Of a stretch of DNA of 64,000 nt, positions 15,810 through 24,588 are shown one piece after another; within the stretch, counting starts at the first letter, position 1, and each line of letters opens with the position of its first letter. The translations under genes and the position numbers were made by a program. Origin of the DNA: Chloroflexota bacterium (lineage in GTDB: Bacteria; Chloroflexota; Dehalococcoidia; Lucifugimonadales; GCA-2722455); contig PBMB01000015.1 of NCBI GenBank assembly GCA_002722455.1, forward strand, positions 1-64,000. The letters run 5' to 3'. The notes beneath the pieces were generated by a model. The model searched no databases, was not told where the DNA came from, and was given only the letters and a program-made list of their open reading frames with translations.

Positions 15810-16700
15810 ATGACTAATAAAATTAAAAAAGAAAATGGAGAGTCTTTGCGATTTTTCCACGGAACCAATAGAAACTTTACCGTTTTTGATAAAAATAAAT
15901 CTAGAACAGCATTAAATGAAAAATATCAAGGTGACTGGTTATGTTTCTCACCAGAAGAAGAGGTTGCTTGGAAATATGCTGACGCTGCAAGAAATCAGAA
16001 CATTGATAAAGAAGCTTTCTTGATTGAAAGTGAAAAATTATTCAATGATTTATTACGTGAAGACCATAAAGATTTAATGATGATGTTTATTAATTCATAT
16101 TTAGATAAAGGATCTGAAAAATGTTATGAAGACGCTGACCAGTTTTATGCTAAAAGAACAGGTAAAACAGGTGATATTGAATTTCATGCATTTCAAGAGT
16201 TTAACAAAATAGAAAAACTACTTGGCATTGATATGAATGACCTTGGACGTATACTTGAATCCGTTGAAGGCTGTAAGCTTGACGACGATAAACCTGACGG
16301 TATACAAGATGTTATGAACTTTTTTAATTCACAAGTTCAAGAGTTATCAGAGAGTGTCATTAAGTATATGAAAACTATGGGATACAAAGACAGTATTCCT
16401 GTTGCTAAGGTTTTTGAAGTCGAAATTACTGCCAATAATGTTTTAAAAACTAAAAACAAAGATAAAGCAAAAGCTGCAATTGAAGGTGATTATGATCTTG
16501 TTATTTATAGTGGAACTGATCTTGTTGATGGTGTTGAAGAATATCTTGTTAAAAATCCAGAACAAATTGAAGTTAAAACAATAACACGTAGACAAGAGGT
16601 AACAGAAGAATTAGGTGTCGGTGAATACAGAACACATTATGATTTTAAAAAAGAAATAATTAACAATTCACCAAAAAATAAAAAAAGAATTAGACCATAA
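15810..16700 (+). CDS. ADP-ribosyltransferase-like protein (ART-PolyVal type)
   Basis: A 296-aa protein. The N-terminus has RFFHGTNRNFTVFD (catalytic-type His in FHGT, about residues 14-16), then GDWLCFSPEEEVAWKYADAAR, the usual Tyr-containing A..YA helix. The C-terminus has GDYDLVIY and EYLVKNPEQIEVK, the late strand and PEQI motif typical of this family. ARTs move ADP-ribose from NAD+ to proteins or nucleic acids; relatives occur in phages and conjugative polyvalent proteins. The insertion between the motifs (about residues 70-200) is helical and unique. Activity is inferred. Confidence 0.7.
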   Translation: MTNKIKKENGESLRFFHGTNRNFTVFDKNKSRTALNEKYQGDWLCFSPEEEVAWKYADAARNQNIDKEAFLIESEKLFNDLLREDHKDLMMMFINSYLDKGSEKCYEDADQFYAKRTGKTGDIEFHAFQEFNKIEKLLGIDMNDLGRILESVEGCKLDDDKPDGIQDVMNFFNSQVQELSESVIKYMKTMGYKDSIPVAKVFEVEITANNVLKTKNKDKAKAAIEGDYDLVIYSGTDLVDGVEEYLVKNPEQIEVKTITRRQEVTEELGVGEYRTHYDFKKEIINNSPKNKKRIRP

Positions 16701-16764
16701 CAATTTGATTGATTTTTTTATTAAAGTTATATATAATTAATCCTTTATTTATGAAGGATTTTTT

Positions 16765-17196
16765 ATGTCTAAAATTAAAAAGAATACCCTATTTATGTAT
16801 TTGCCTGACACAGAAAGTTGTTGGGGAAACTATGAAGAAGAAGGTTGTTGGTTTACTCTACGAGGAACACATGACATTCAAGAAATTGACGGGAAATTTT
16901 ACAATCATTATGGTGAAACACCAAAATTAGTTTCCAATGGCGAGAATCGTTTCATCTTAACTTTTGAAGAAGTTTTAAAGTTTGGTGAAAATATTGAAAT
17001 TAATGATTTCGCATTAAAAGATATGGTTTCAACCAGTGATCGATACCGATACTCAAAAGAAGACATTCAAAAAATTGCAAAAAGAACGTCAAGTGGTATC
17101 GCCTATGTTATTGCTCAATTAATTGAAGAAGGATTTTTTTCTCGAAAAATATTATTACAACATAATTACGATCCTTCTTTTTTTGTCAAAGCATAA
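16765..17196 (+). CDS. Unknown protein, 143 aa
   Basis: A soluble protein beginning MSKIKKNTLFMYLPD, rich in Trp/Cys in the first third. The C-terminal third may be a small helical domain. GAAGG SD and an ATATAATTAA box upstream. It is followed after 21 bases by another gene and is probably cotranscribed with it. Confidence 0.65.
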   Translation: MSKIKKNTLFMYLPDTESCWGNYEEEGCWFTLRGTHDIQEIDGKFYNHYGETPKLVSNGENRFILTFEEVLKFGENIEINDFALKDMVSTSDRYRYSKEDIQKIAKRTSSGIAYVIAQLIEEGFFSRKILLQHNYDPSFFVKA

Positions 17197-17217
17197 ATTA
17201 ATTTCAAGGATTTTAAA

Positions 17218-17712
17218 ATGTATTATTATAATTCAATTACAAAAAAATATCATATCTCAATGAGAAAAGCAGAAGACGCAGCAGATTCTTTTTCTTATAA
17301 TATTGAAGAGATTAGGAAGTCCCTTGATTCAATTGGGTTAAACGAATTAAACAATTCTTTAAATATAAATATTTTTGACCAATGGGTTGAGATTTGTTCT
17401 CAAAACTCTAATCGAATTGAAGGTGTTTATATCACATTTGAAGAAGATTTACTTAACAAAACAAAAGAAACTCTTGATAAACTAGTTGAGTTTTATATTG
17501 CTTCTTATTTTAAAAAAGATCTTAGCTTATTCAATATCACATTAACAAATGATTATTATGATCAAAATACTGAAAATGGGAGAAAACTAAATAAGGTCAA
17601 TTACTGTCTACATTCTTTATTGTCAGATCTTAATACTTATCTTTATTTAGGTGTTTATCCAAGCTATTTAAAAAACTTCTTAGATGAAAACTACAACCCA
17701 ATTAAGTTGTAA
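17218..17712 (+). CDS. Unknown protein, 164 aa
   Basis: A mainly helical soluble protein with AAGGA SD, second in a probable two-gene unit. No recognised family. Followed by a strong terminator at 17716-17741. Confidence 0.65.
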   Translation: MYYYNSITKKYHISMRKAEDAADSFSYNIEEIRKSLDSIGLNELNNSLNINIFDQWVEICSQNSNRIEGVYITFEEDLLNKTKETLDKLVEFYIASYFKKDLSLFNITLTNDYYDQNTENGRKLNKVNYCLHSLLSDLNTYLYLGVYPSYLKNFLDENYNPIKL

Positions 17713-17715
17713 ACC

Positions 17716-17741
17716 AAAAGCCACTTACCAAAGTGGCTTTT
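17716..17741 (+). terminator. Intrinsic terminator
   Basis: Stem AAAAGCCACTT / AAGTGGCTTTT with a four-base loop. Confidence 0.85.
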
Positions 17742-17798
17742 CTTGCCAAATATTATATAGGTGATAATTTTATTAATATAGATTAAAAGGAATTGAAA

Positions 17799-18692
17799 AT
17801 GAAATTTAAAAAAAGGATTTTAGCATCTGCAATTGCTCTTGTAAGCATAAGTAGTGCTAGTCAATTTAAAATAATTATCGACGGTAAAGACTTTTCGTAT
17901 ATTGCTGACAAACCTGTTTCAAGTGACACTACTTATAGTGAATGGACAAGAACAAGTGAAACAAACTGCAGTTTTTCTCCATTAGACTCTAATGTTTATT
18001 CAGGAGAATCATTTAACCAAGATAAAACTTGTGATATTTTGGAAAGTCGAATTGCCACGACAACTGTAACTTACAAAAGTGGTAAAACAGTTACAGAAGA
18101 TAAAACTGAAAGTAGAGTCAATCCCACGCCAGAAACAACAAAGATTACTTCTATTGGTACGCACTTAGAAGCTAATTGTAAAGACATTAAAGCTTTTGAC
18201 AATTCATTAATCTTTAATAAAAACTATCCCCTTGTTGGTGGTTCGACAGCATTTTGCGACATGACTACTGACGGTGGTGGCTGGACATTAGTTGATAGTG
18301 TTGTTCAACCTTCTTTTGTTGTTGTTCCAAACATTAAAACATTAAGTTCTAATGGGTTATCATACAATGACGTTTATTTTAAAGATACAGGCACTTATGT
18401 TTCTTATGCTGCACCTTACGATAATAATCTCGATTATCAAGGTTTTCAAGAATCGATAACAAGAATTAAATCAAATGGAACTTGGATTGCGTATACTTCT
18501 CTTGATTACTCTATTATAAATCAGTCAAACAGTTGTTATTATCTTAATGGAAATACAAGCTATCGTTGTGCAACAGATCTTGTCATAAAAAATATTTCCA
18601 ACGTTGAGGGTTTATCAGACATCGAAACTGTATATCTCAAAGATTATACCGATAACTCCAGCAAATATAATTTTGAATTTTATGTTCGTTAA
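17799..18692 (+). CDS. Secreted fibrinogen C-terminal-like protein
   Basis: I choose the ATG at 17799 with AAGG upstream. Residues 1-22 are a signal peptide ending SISSAS. About residues 130-165 contain a fibrinogen-like core: NCKDIKAF, then TAFCDMTTDGGGWTLVDS, the diagnostic CDMTTDGGGWTLV motif. The Cys spacing fits a disulfide-stabilised extracellular domain. Such domains usually bind sugars or surface proteins. The rest of the domain is divergent and shorter than eukaryotic ones. The N-terminal part (residues 20-110) is Thr/Ser-rich. A decayed copy of its N-terminal region follows at 18737-18847. Confidence 0.75.
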   Translation: MKFKKRILASAIALVSISSASQFKIIIDGKDFSYIADKPVSSDTTYSEWTRTSETNCSFSPLDSNVYSGESFNQDKTCDILESRIATTTVTYKSGKTVTEDKTESRVNPTPETTKITSIGTHLEANCKDIKAFDNSLIFNKNYPLVGGSTAFCDMTTDGGGWTLVDSVVQPSFVVVPNIKTLSSNGLSYNDVYFKDTGTYVSYAAPYDNNLDYQGFQESITRIKSNGTWIAYTSLDYSIINQSNSCYYLNGNTSYRCATDLVIKNISNVEGLSDIETVYLKDYTDNSSKYNFEFYVR

Positions 18693-18736
18693 AAGTAACT
18701 ATATCAAATGCTGAACAATTTTAAATAATAATTTAA

Positions 18737-18847
18737 GGTGGCGGTGTATCATATGTCGCAGAAAAATCAATTTCTAATGACACTACCTATACTACTTGGA
18801 TTTCACAAGGTCAATTTTCATTGACTGTTTCTTATTTTGTATGTTAA
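18737..18847 (+). pseudogene. Remnant duplicate of the fibrinogen-like gene
   Basis: Reading 18737-18847 in one frame gives a 36-residue stretch containing VSYVAEKSISNDTTYTTW, which aligns with FSYIADKPVSSDTTYSEW in the upstream protein. There is no start codon with a normal RBS in this frame, and it ends in TAA after a Cys. I infer a truncated tandem copy or a lost exchange cassette. Confidence 0.5.
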
Positions 18848-18858
18848 TATATAAGCTA

Positions 18859-18946
18859 ACAAGTCCTGCAACTTGTCTAAAAATGCAGGTGGTGGTGAGA
18901 TTCACAGGAACTCATAATTTTCCTGTTCAACTTAGGAAACTCACTT
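18859..18946 (+). promoter_or_regulatory. Structured leader with H-type pseudoknot
   Basis: ACAAGT (18859-18864) and ACTTGT (18871-18876) form a hairpin whose six-base loop CCTGCA (18865-18870) is exactly complementary to TGCAGG (18884-18889), across an A-rich linker. A second hairpin follows, with arms GTGAG and CTCAC enclosing ACAGGAA/TTCCTGT. The SD AGGA of the next gene sits within its 3' end. Likely translational control of that gene. Confidence 0.45.
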
Positions 18947-19315
18947 ATGAAAAATTTAAATAAAGAAACAACTAAAAAAGTATGCGAGAAGAAAGCTCTT
19001 TTTGTTCGTAAAGTAACAACAATGACAGCTCCTAGAGGTACTTATACTTCTAGATTAGTTAGAAAAGCAGAAAATGGCATTCAATATACTTTTGATACTA
19101 GGAAAGGTTTTGACACTCAAAATCTAAAACCTGGTGATCATGCATTGATTGCAAAGCTTAGACAAACTCATAGAAGTCATGATTATGTTTGGGATGTTTA
19201 TGAAATTGTGTTACCTTTTGAGATTCTTGAATTTAACGGAAAAAAATACAAAAGAACAAAAACAGAATTTGGTCGAAATACTTATTTAATTTTTCCAAAA
19301 AAAAGTCAGGTTTGA
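18947..19315 (+). CDS. Unknown protein, 122 aa
   Basis: A basic, beta-rich soluble protein (for example GTYTSRLVRKAENGIQYTF and GDHALIAKLRQTHRSHDYVW). An OB- or SH3-like nucleic-acid-binding fold would fit the pattern but is a guess. It has a structured 5' leader and a strong terminator. Confidence 0.6.
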   Translation: MKNLNKETTKKVCEKKALFVRKVTTMTAPRGTYTSRLVRKAENGIQYTFDTRKGFDTQNLKPGDHALIAKLRQTHRSHDYVWDVYEIVLPFEILEFNGKKYKRTKTEFGRNTYLIFPKKSQV

Positions 19316-19324
19316 TCCTGACTT
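19301..19324 (+). terminator. Intrinsic terminator
   Basis: Stem AAAAGTCAGG / CCTGACTTTT, overlapping the final codons of the 122-aa gene. Confidence 0.85.
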
Positions 19325-19354
19325 TTTTCTTTTAAATAAAACCTTAAAATACAA

Positions 19355-19876
19355 TCATGGTTTATTTCTATTTTTGACTCTAATTTTAGAATCTTGTATT
19401 TTTTCTTTTTTAACTATATCTGTTTTTCTAAATTTTGAACTCACTTTTTCTAATGTATTTATTAATTGAGAATCGGAACTCTTCATTTTTTCTACAAAAG
19501 CCTTATATTCTTTTTCACCCAGTTTTTGTATTTCTTTGTCTTTATTTTTTAAAAACAGTTCTTTTACTTTATTTTGATTTTCAATGTCTTTTATTTTCTT
19601 TATTTTTAAATCTGAGCCAATCATTCCTACGCCTATTGTAAATGTTCCTGCCATTCCTAAACCTATTAATCCAAGTAGTGCATTTCCAGAAAAATGACCC
19701 ATTTTTTCCATTCCCAACATTGCCATTGGTGAACCGAGAGCTATAGTTGCACCTACTTTTAATGTATTTAAATATTTTTTATTAGAAGATTCTAATTTTT
19801 CTTTTTCTTTTTTTATGAAAGATGCAAACTCTTCTTTCATTTCCATTTTTTCAAATTCTTTTATTATATTTTCCAT
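19355..19876 (-). CDS. Small membrane protein, 173 aa
   Basis: I choose the ATG at 19874-19876, with AAAGGA upstream. Two hydrophobic Gly/Ala-rich segments (about residues 38-55 and 63-88, with IGLGMAGTFTIGVGMIG) form a membrane hairpin between charged helical ends. Unknown family. It resembles in layout the membrane protein at 27541-28107. Confidence 0.6.
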   Translation of the reverse strand: MENIIKEFEKMEMKEEFASFIKKEKEKLESSNKKYLNTLKVGATIALGSPMAMLGMEKMGHFSGNALLGLIGLGMAGTFTIGVGMIGSDLKIKKIKDIENQNKVKELFLKNKDKEIQKLGEKEYKAFVEKMKSSDSQLINTLEKVSSKFRKTDIVKKEKIQDSKIRVKNRNKP

Positions 19877-19974
19877 TATATTATTTCCTTTACATTCTTT
19901 GACAATCATTATAACATATTTTTATAAAAATATAATTAAATAAAAATTAATATTATTACTTAAAGGAATTAAAA

Positions 19975-20241
19975 TTGAAATTGAAAGAAAAAATATTAGA
20001 AATAGAAAATAATTTAATAGAATTAACTTTAAAAATTGATGAGAATTTTGAGAACAAAAATTTAGACAAAGAAGATTTAAAATCTTTATTTGAATTAACT
20101 AAATCTTATTCAGAAGTTATATTTATAATCAAAGGTTCTTTTGAAAAAAACAAAATTGAAGAAACCACTTCTGATTTTATCAATGAAAAGATTACTGACG
20201 CTGAAAATTTTATTGAAGGCGCATTAAAATTTTTAAAATAA
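19975..20241 (+). CDS. Small helical protein, 88 aa
   Basis: Starts with TTG, with AAAGG about nine bases upstream. Almost entirely predicted coiled coil (heptad-like Leu/Ile spacing). Function unknown. Confidence 0.55.
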   Translation: MKLKEKILEIENNLIELTLKIDENFENKNLDKEDLKSLFELTKSYSEVIFIIKGSFEKNKIEETTSDFINEKITDAENFIEGALKFLK

Positions 20242-20245
20242 AAAA

Positions 20246-20264
20246 GCAAACCAACTTGGCTTGC
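20246..20264. terminator. Intrinsic terminator-like hairpin
   Basis: GCAA-CCA / TGG-TTGC around a three-base loop, with A and T tracts on either side. It probably serves both the 88-aa gene and the NRPS-like gene region. Confidence 0.55.
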
Positions 20265-20285
20265 CTTTATTTTCTTTGTTATTCA

Positions 20286-20396
20286 CTACCACCTTTCTTT
20301 AAAGAAGAAAGGCTTTTCGTGTTTACCTTTTAATTTATGATTTTTTTGCGATTTAAATGTATTTTTTATTTCAACTTCAATCCAATCTTCATTTTT
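20286..20396 (-). other. In-frame open extension after the NRPS-like stop
   Basis: After the TAA of the adenylation-reductase gene the same frame stays open for 36 codons (KNEDWIEVEIKNTF...KERW) and closes at TAG about 20 bases before the terminator. It may be a nonsense-truncated C-terminus, a readthrough tail or chance. Confidence 0.3.
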
Positions 20397-23243
20397 TTAA
20401 ATCTCTATGTCGTTGGTAACAATAAATGTCTTTTTGTTTTCAAGACCATTTACCATTCTAAAAATATAATAATCAAAATCAATCACAATAGAATCAATTA
20501 TATCACAAGCATTTTCGCATTTAAACCTCTTAATGTTTGTTGTTTCAAAAAGATTCATGTTATGTTGTTTTGTGTAAGCATTATTAATATCTGTCATATA
20601 TTGAGCAATACTGTAATGACTATATTCTGCAAACCAGTCTTCCAAATCGATTTGTTTATCTACACCTAAACTATGAGCCATACTCTCTAATGTCATTTGA
20701 ACATTAAATGAAATGTTAAAAATATCACCTTTTTCTTTTTCTTTTGCAATGTTGCGAACAACAAATTCTGCAAGATCTAATGGTGTTAAGTCCATTGATA
20801 AATTAACTTCTGATTTTGGAATACTTTTAATTTCTTTAATATCTTCAATCGCTTGATTTAAGAAACCTGTTCCTCGTAAATGTGGTTTTGTCACAGGTGC
20901 AGTCAACAAACCAAAACGATAAATGAAAATATTATCTGTTTTTTCTTGAATATTATTTAAATAGTATTCTGAAAGCCATTTTGTTTGAGCATAACCACTA
21001 TACAAACGATGACCATCATTTTCTAATCGTTCTTCTCCAAATACACTATCCTCTAGTTTGTCGCTAGAAACATATACTGACAATGTTGAAGCATAATGGA
21101 GTGTTTTATCACGACCAGAGAAAACAAAATCGACCATATTTACAGTTGATAAAACATTAGATTCATACATTTGGTTAAATGTTTTAATGTTGTTTACTTC
21201 TGCGGCACAATGATAAACCGTATCAACTTTTTCAATTAATTCTTGATAAATATCTTCTTTAATTGATAGTTTTTCTTTTGATACGTCACCTAAAACAACT
21301 TTTACCTTAGAAAAATAAGCTTTTGGATAAACATATTCATTTCGCTCTAATGTCGCAAGAATTTTTTCCTTAGCTTGTCTTTCATCTACCCCACGAACCA
21401 AACAGTAAATTTCCTTTACTTCTTCTTTTTTCATTAAACCATTTAGTATTGCAGAACCTAACAAACCTGTTGAGCCTGTTAAAAACACAATTTCTTCTTT
21501 TTGTTTCGACGTAGATTTAATTTCAGGCATTGTTAGTTTTTCAGATTCTTTTACTAAGAATTCTGTATTAATGATAATTTCTTTATTGTCGTAATTTAAA
21601 ATATCTTTGATCGAGTTGTTTTCAATCAAATAATCATATTGAATATTCATTCCCATTTGTTGTAACGCCAAATGCAACTGAACAAAATCCAATGAGTCAC
21701 CCGATAAGTCTTTCATGAATGACAATTCTGGATCAATTGCAATCTCTTCTTCAATTTCCAAGATTGATTTGAAAAGGTTTGCAATTACTAGTTCTTCGTC
21801 AGAAGAACTATCTTGTTTTGACAGTAATTTTCCGTCATTTTTGCCTGTTACTGTTTTAGGAATATCCTTGTTTATGATAAAACTTGGAATCATATATACA
21901 GGGACTTTTGTTTTAAGTTCTGTTCTAATTTCAGTATCTTTTATGTCACCTTCATAATAAGCATACATTTTTTTATTCTTGAAGATAACAGTAACACTTT
22001 TCACTTCTTGAATTGAATTAATAGCACTTTCTACTTCTTCAAGGTTAATTAGTTGACCATGATATTTAATTTGACGATCTACACGACCTTTAAACTCAAT
22101 TAAGCCGTCTTCGTTATAACAAACATAATCACCTGTTTTATAAGAACGCTCTTTTACGCCTTCTTTATTTTCTAATTCAACAAATGTCTTAGCATTCATT
22201 TCTGGATTATTTAAGTAACCATTTGCCAATTGACATCCTGTAATAATTAATTCACCTGTCACGCCAATCATATCTGAAGTAATTTCATTATTTTCTTCGT
22301 CTAGAACACGATAACCGACATTTTTCAAAGCGTGACCAATCAATGGCTTTGACCATGTTTCGTCACAAACGATCATACTTGTGCAAATTGTTGCTTCTGT
22401 GGGACCGTATACGTTGACCACATTTAATTCTTTTGCAAATTCCTGAACAGATTTATAATCTGCCACTTCACCACCAATAATAATTGAGTTTAGTGTTTTA
22501 AAATCACTTGGTGATAGTAATTTCAAAAAAGAAGGTGGTAAATCTGAATGAGTAATACCTACCTCATTAAAGTAATCTTTTAAACCTATTGCATTTCTAC
22601 GTAAACAATCGTAAATATGAATGTGACTAGCAGAAAGCAAAGAGCAATAAATGTCAGAAAGAGAAGCGTCAAATGAAATAGCTAGATATAGATAAAACTT
22701 AGATTTATCCATTTTTGTAATTTCAATTTGTTGTTCAATCACATTTAAAAGTCCGTTGTTAGAGACTTCAACACCTTTAGGGTTTCCTGTGCTACCAGAA
22801 GTGTAAATAACATAAGCAGGTTCATCTTTTACTTCTTCAGTAGGTCGTTTCATTTCTTCATTTGTTGAACCTAAAATGTCTTCAAAGAAAATAATTTCAA
22901 CTGTTTTTGGCAGTTTATTTAAATCAGAGTTTTTATATTTTTTAGAAGTTAAAATGATTTCTAATTCTGAATCAGAAATAATGTAGTTTAAACGTTCTTC
23001 TGGTGAAGATAACTCTAATGGCACAAAAGCAGTTGTAGATACAGAAACAGCAAATAATGACGCAATATATTCTTTTGATTTTTCAAAAAATAGACCAATT
23101 CTTTTCACATCATTAATTTTTGGCTCTAATGCTTTTGCAAAGCAAACAAGATCTTTATAAGTGTAAGAAACCCCATGAGAAGTAACAGCAGCTTGATCTA
23201 AATTTTGTATTGCAGTTTCAAAAAGTTTTACTTTAAAAGACAT
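20397..23243 (-). CDS. NRPS-like adenylation-carrier-thioester reductase
   Basis: A 948-aa stand-alone A-T-R enzyme. The A domain (residues ~1-465) has YVIYTSGSTGNPKGV, NVYGPTEATIC, YKTGDYVCYNEDG and PKTVTGK with the catalytic Lys. FDAS supplies the Asp that normally binds an amino group, so an amino acid is the likely substrate. The carrier domain has SGDSLDFVQL, with the phosphopantetheine Ser near residue 516. The reductase (~590-948) has TGSTGLLGS for NADPH and YSGYAQTKW with the catalytic Tyr/Lys. Such enzymes activate an acid, tether it and release an aldehyde. No condensation domain is present. No phosphopantetheinyl transferase is seen in the window. Divergent from nadR. Confidence 0.9.
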   Translation of the reverse strand: MSFKVKLFETAIQNLDQAAVTSHGVSYTYKDLVCFAKALEPKINDVKRIGLFFEKSKEYIASLFAVSVSTTAFVPLELSSPEERLNYIISDSELEIILTSKKYKNSDLNKLPKTVEIIFFEDILGSTNEEMKRPTEEVKDEPAYVIYTSGSTGNPKGVEVSNNGLLNVIEQQIEITKMDKSKFYLYLAISFDASLSDIYCSLLSASHIHIYDCLRRNAIGLKDYFNEVGITHSDLPPSFLKLLSPSDFKTLNSIIIGGEVADYKSVQEFAKELNVVNVYGPTEATICTSMIVCDETWSKPLIGHALKNVGYRVLDEENNEITSDMIGVTGELIITGCQLANGYLNNPEMNAKTFVELENKEGVKERSYKTGDYVCYNEDGLIEFKGRVDRQIKYHGQLINLEEVESAINSIQEVKSVTVIFKNKKMYAYYEGDIKDTEIRTELKTKVPVYMIPSFIINKDIPKTVTGKNDGKLLSKQDSSSDEELVIANLFKSILEIEEEIAIDPELSFMKDLSGDSLDFVQLHLALQQMGMNIQYDYLIENNSIKDILNYDNKEIIINTEFLVKESEKLTMPEIKSTSKQKEEIVFLTGSTGLLGSAILNGLMKKEEVKEIYCLVRGVDERQAKEKILATLERNEYVYPKAYFSKVKVVLGDVSKEKLSIKEDIYQELIEKVDTVYHCAAEVNNIKTFNQMYESNVLSTVNMVDFVFSGRDKTLHYASTLSVYVSSDKLEDSVFGEERLENDGHRLYSGYAQTKWLSEYYLNNIQEKTDNIFIYRFGLLTAPVTKPHLRGTGFLNQAIEDIKEIKSIPKSEVNLSMDLTPLDLAEFVVRNIAKEKEKGDIFNISFNVQMTLESMAHSLGVDKQIDLEDWFAEYSHYSIAQYMTDINNAYTKQHNMNLFETTNIKRFKCENACDIIDSIVIDFDYYIFRMVNGLENKKTFIVTNDIEI

Positions 23244-23395
23244 TTGATTAATTCCTTAATTTATTTTCCTATATTATAATGGTTTAATTGCTTGAAATCA
23301 AGTGTTTTTATTTAAATTTTTGCATAAGTTTTTATTGATTTTGTTTTGGTTTTTTTGTATAATTACTACATAAAATAAAACGAGGATAAAAGAAT

Positions 23396-24511
23396 ATGAC
23401 TACGCAACATCATGTATTATTTAAAGACCTTCCAGAAGATATTGAATATAATTTTGAAAATGGTTTAGTTGTTGGTAAATTTGCACCTATTACTTTTGGA
23501 CACATTAACCTTATTCATAAAGCGGCTACTGCTTGTCGTAAACTTACTGTTGCTATGTGTTATGACGACAAATTCCTTTCACAGCAATCTCCACGAGACC
23601 AGAAAGTCTTAACTTACAAAAACCGTATGCGTTGGTTAAAAACAGTTTTTGCTGATTTTGATCACATTAATATTGTATCTATTGATGAAACAAACATTCC
23701 TGCATACCCTAATGGTTGGGCTGGTTATGCCGAGCTTGTTCGTGGTATCTATGGTGGTAAAATCCCAGAAGGCACTGCAATTTTTTCAAGTGAAATCGCT
23801 TATGACAATGGTTACAAAACCCATTTACCAGAATTAAATCACGTTGTTGTCGATAATGACAGAACGGAAGTTCCAATTAGTGCAACTATGGTTCGTAATG
23901 ACCTTTACAAATACTGGGATCTCATTCCTTCTTGTGTTCGTAAAGATTATGCATTAAAAGTTTGCGTTATCGGAACAGAAAGCTCTGGTAAAACTACTCT
24001 TGTTCGTTCTATGGCTAAATTACTAGGAACTTCTTGGGTAGAAGAATATGGTCGAGAATATTGCATGAATGTCGTTGGTGCAGACGAAAGACTACTCACT
24101 TCTTCTGATTATGAAAAAATCGCATTTACGCATAAAACAGAAGAAGAAAAAGCAATGGCAAGAGCTAACAAAGTCACTTTTATTGATTCAAATGCTTTTG
24201 TTACTGAATTTTATCACCGACTATACGAAGGTAAGCCAAACCCTGTTGTTTCAAACATCGCATTAAATGAAGAATATGATCTTATTCTTTATATGAGTGA
24301 CGATACAACTTGGGTAGACGATGGTTTACGAGTTAATGGTGAAAATCGAGAAGACACCAAAAAACTTTTCAATGATATGCTGGAAGAATTCCCAAATCAA
24401 AAAGAAAAAATGGTTTTGATTTCTGGTAAAAACATTCGTGTTCGTCACCAAAAAGCGATTGAAAAAGTTAAAGCTGTCCTTCAATATCACAACGCAGGTG
24501 AACAGGTTTAA
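23396..24511 (+). CDS. nadR: NadR-like NMN adenylyltransferase / ribosylnicotinamide kinase
   Basis: A 371-aa bifunctional enzyme of NAD salvage. The N-terminal nucleotidyltransferase domain has GKFAPITFGHINLI (TxGH motif, about residues 28-41). Near residue 191 the kinase domain begins with the Walker A GTESSGKTT. The helix-turn-helix repressor domain of E. coli NadR is absent, so this form should be a pure enzyme: nicotinamide riboside to NMN to NAD+. An ATAATT-type promoter and GAGGA SD precede it, and a terminator follows. It lies divergently from the NADPH-using NRPS-like gene and beside possible NAD-consuming functions (the ART-like gene at 15.8 kb). Confidence 0.88.
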   Translation: MTTQHHVLFKDLPEDIEYNFENGLVVGKFAPITFGHINLIHKAATACRKLTVAMCYDDKFLSQQSPRDQKVLTYKNRMRWLKTVFADFDHINIVSIDETNIPAYPNGWAGYAELVRGIYGGKIPEGTAIFSSEIAYDNGYKTHLPELNHVVVDNDRTEVPISATMVRNDLYKYWDLIPSCVRKDYALKVCVIGTESSGKTTLVRSMAKLLGTSWVEEYGREYCMNVVGADERLLTSSDYEKIAFTHKTEEEKAMARANKVTFIDSNAFVTEFYHRLYEGKPNPVVSNIALNEEYDLILYMSDDTTWVDDGLRVNGENREDTKKLFNDMLEEFPNQKEKMVLISGKNIRVRHQKAIEKVKAVLQYHNAGEQV

Positions 24512-24534
24512 GTTACAACCAAAAAAAAGGTCTT

Positions 24535-24560
24535 CCAACGAAGACCTTTTTGTTTTATAA
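24535..24560. terminator. Intrinsic terminator after nadR
   Basis: Stem AAAAGGTCTT / AAGACCTTTT with a six-base loop. The -10-like TATAAT of the next operon begins just after it. Confidence 0.85.
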
Positions 24561-24588
24561 TAAGTTAATCTTTTGAAAGGAAAAAACA

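Noticed and set aside
18890-18946. A tRNA-Met-like gene suggested by a CTCATAA loop between paired arms
   Set aside because: No D arm is possible, the T and anticodon arms would share bases, and there is no CCA; a 5' leader hairpin explains it better.
20337-20669. 110-codon plus-strand open frame
   Set aside because: Antisense to the 3' end of the NRPS-like gene, without SD, and with a hydrophobic low-complexity translation.
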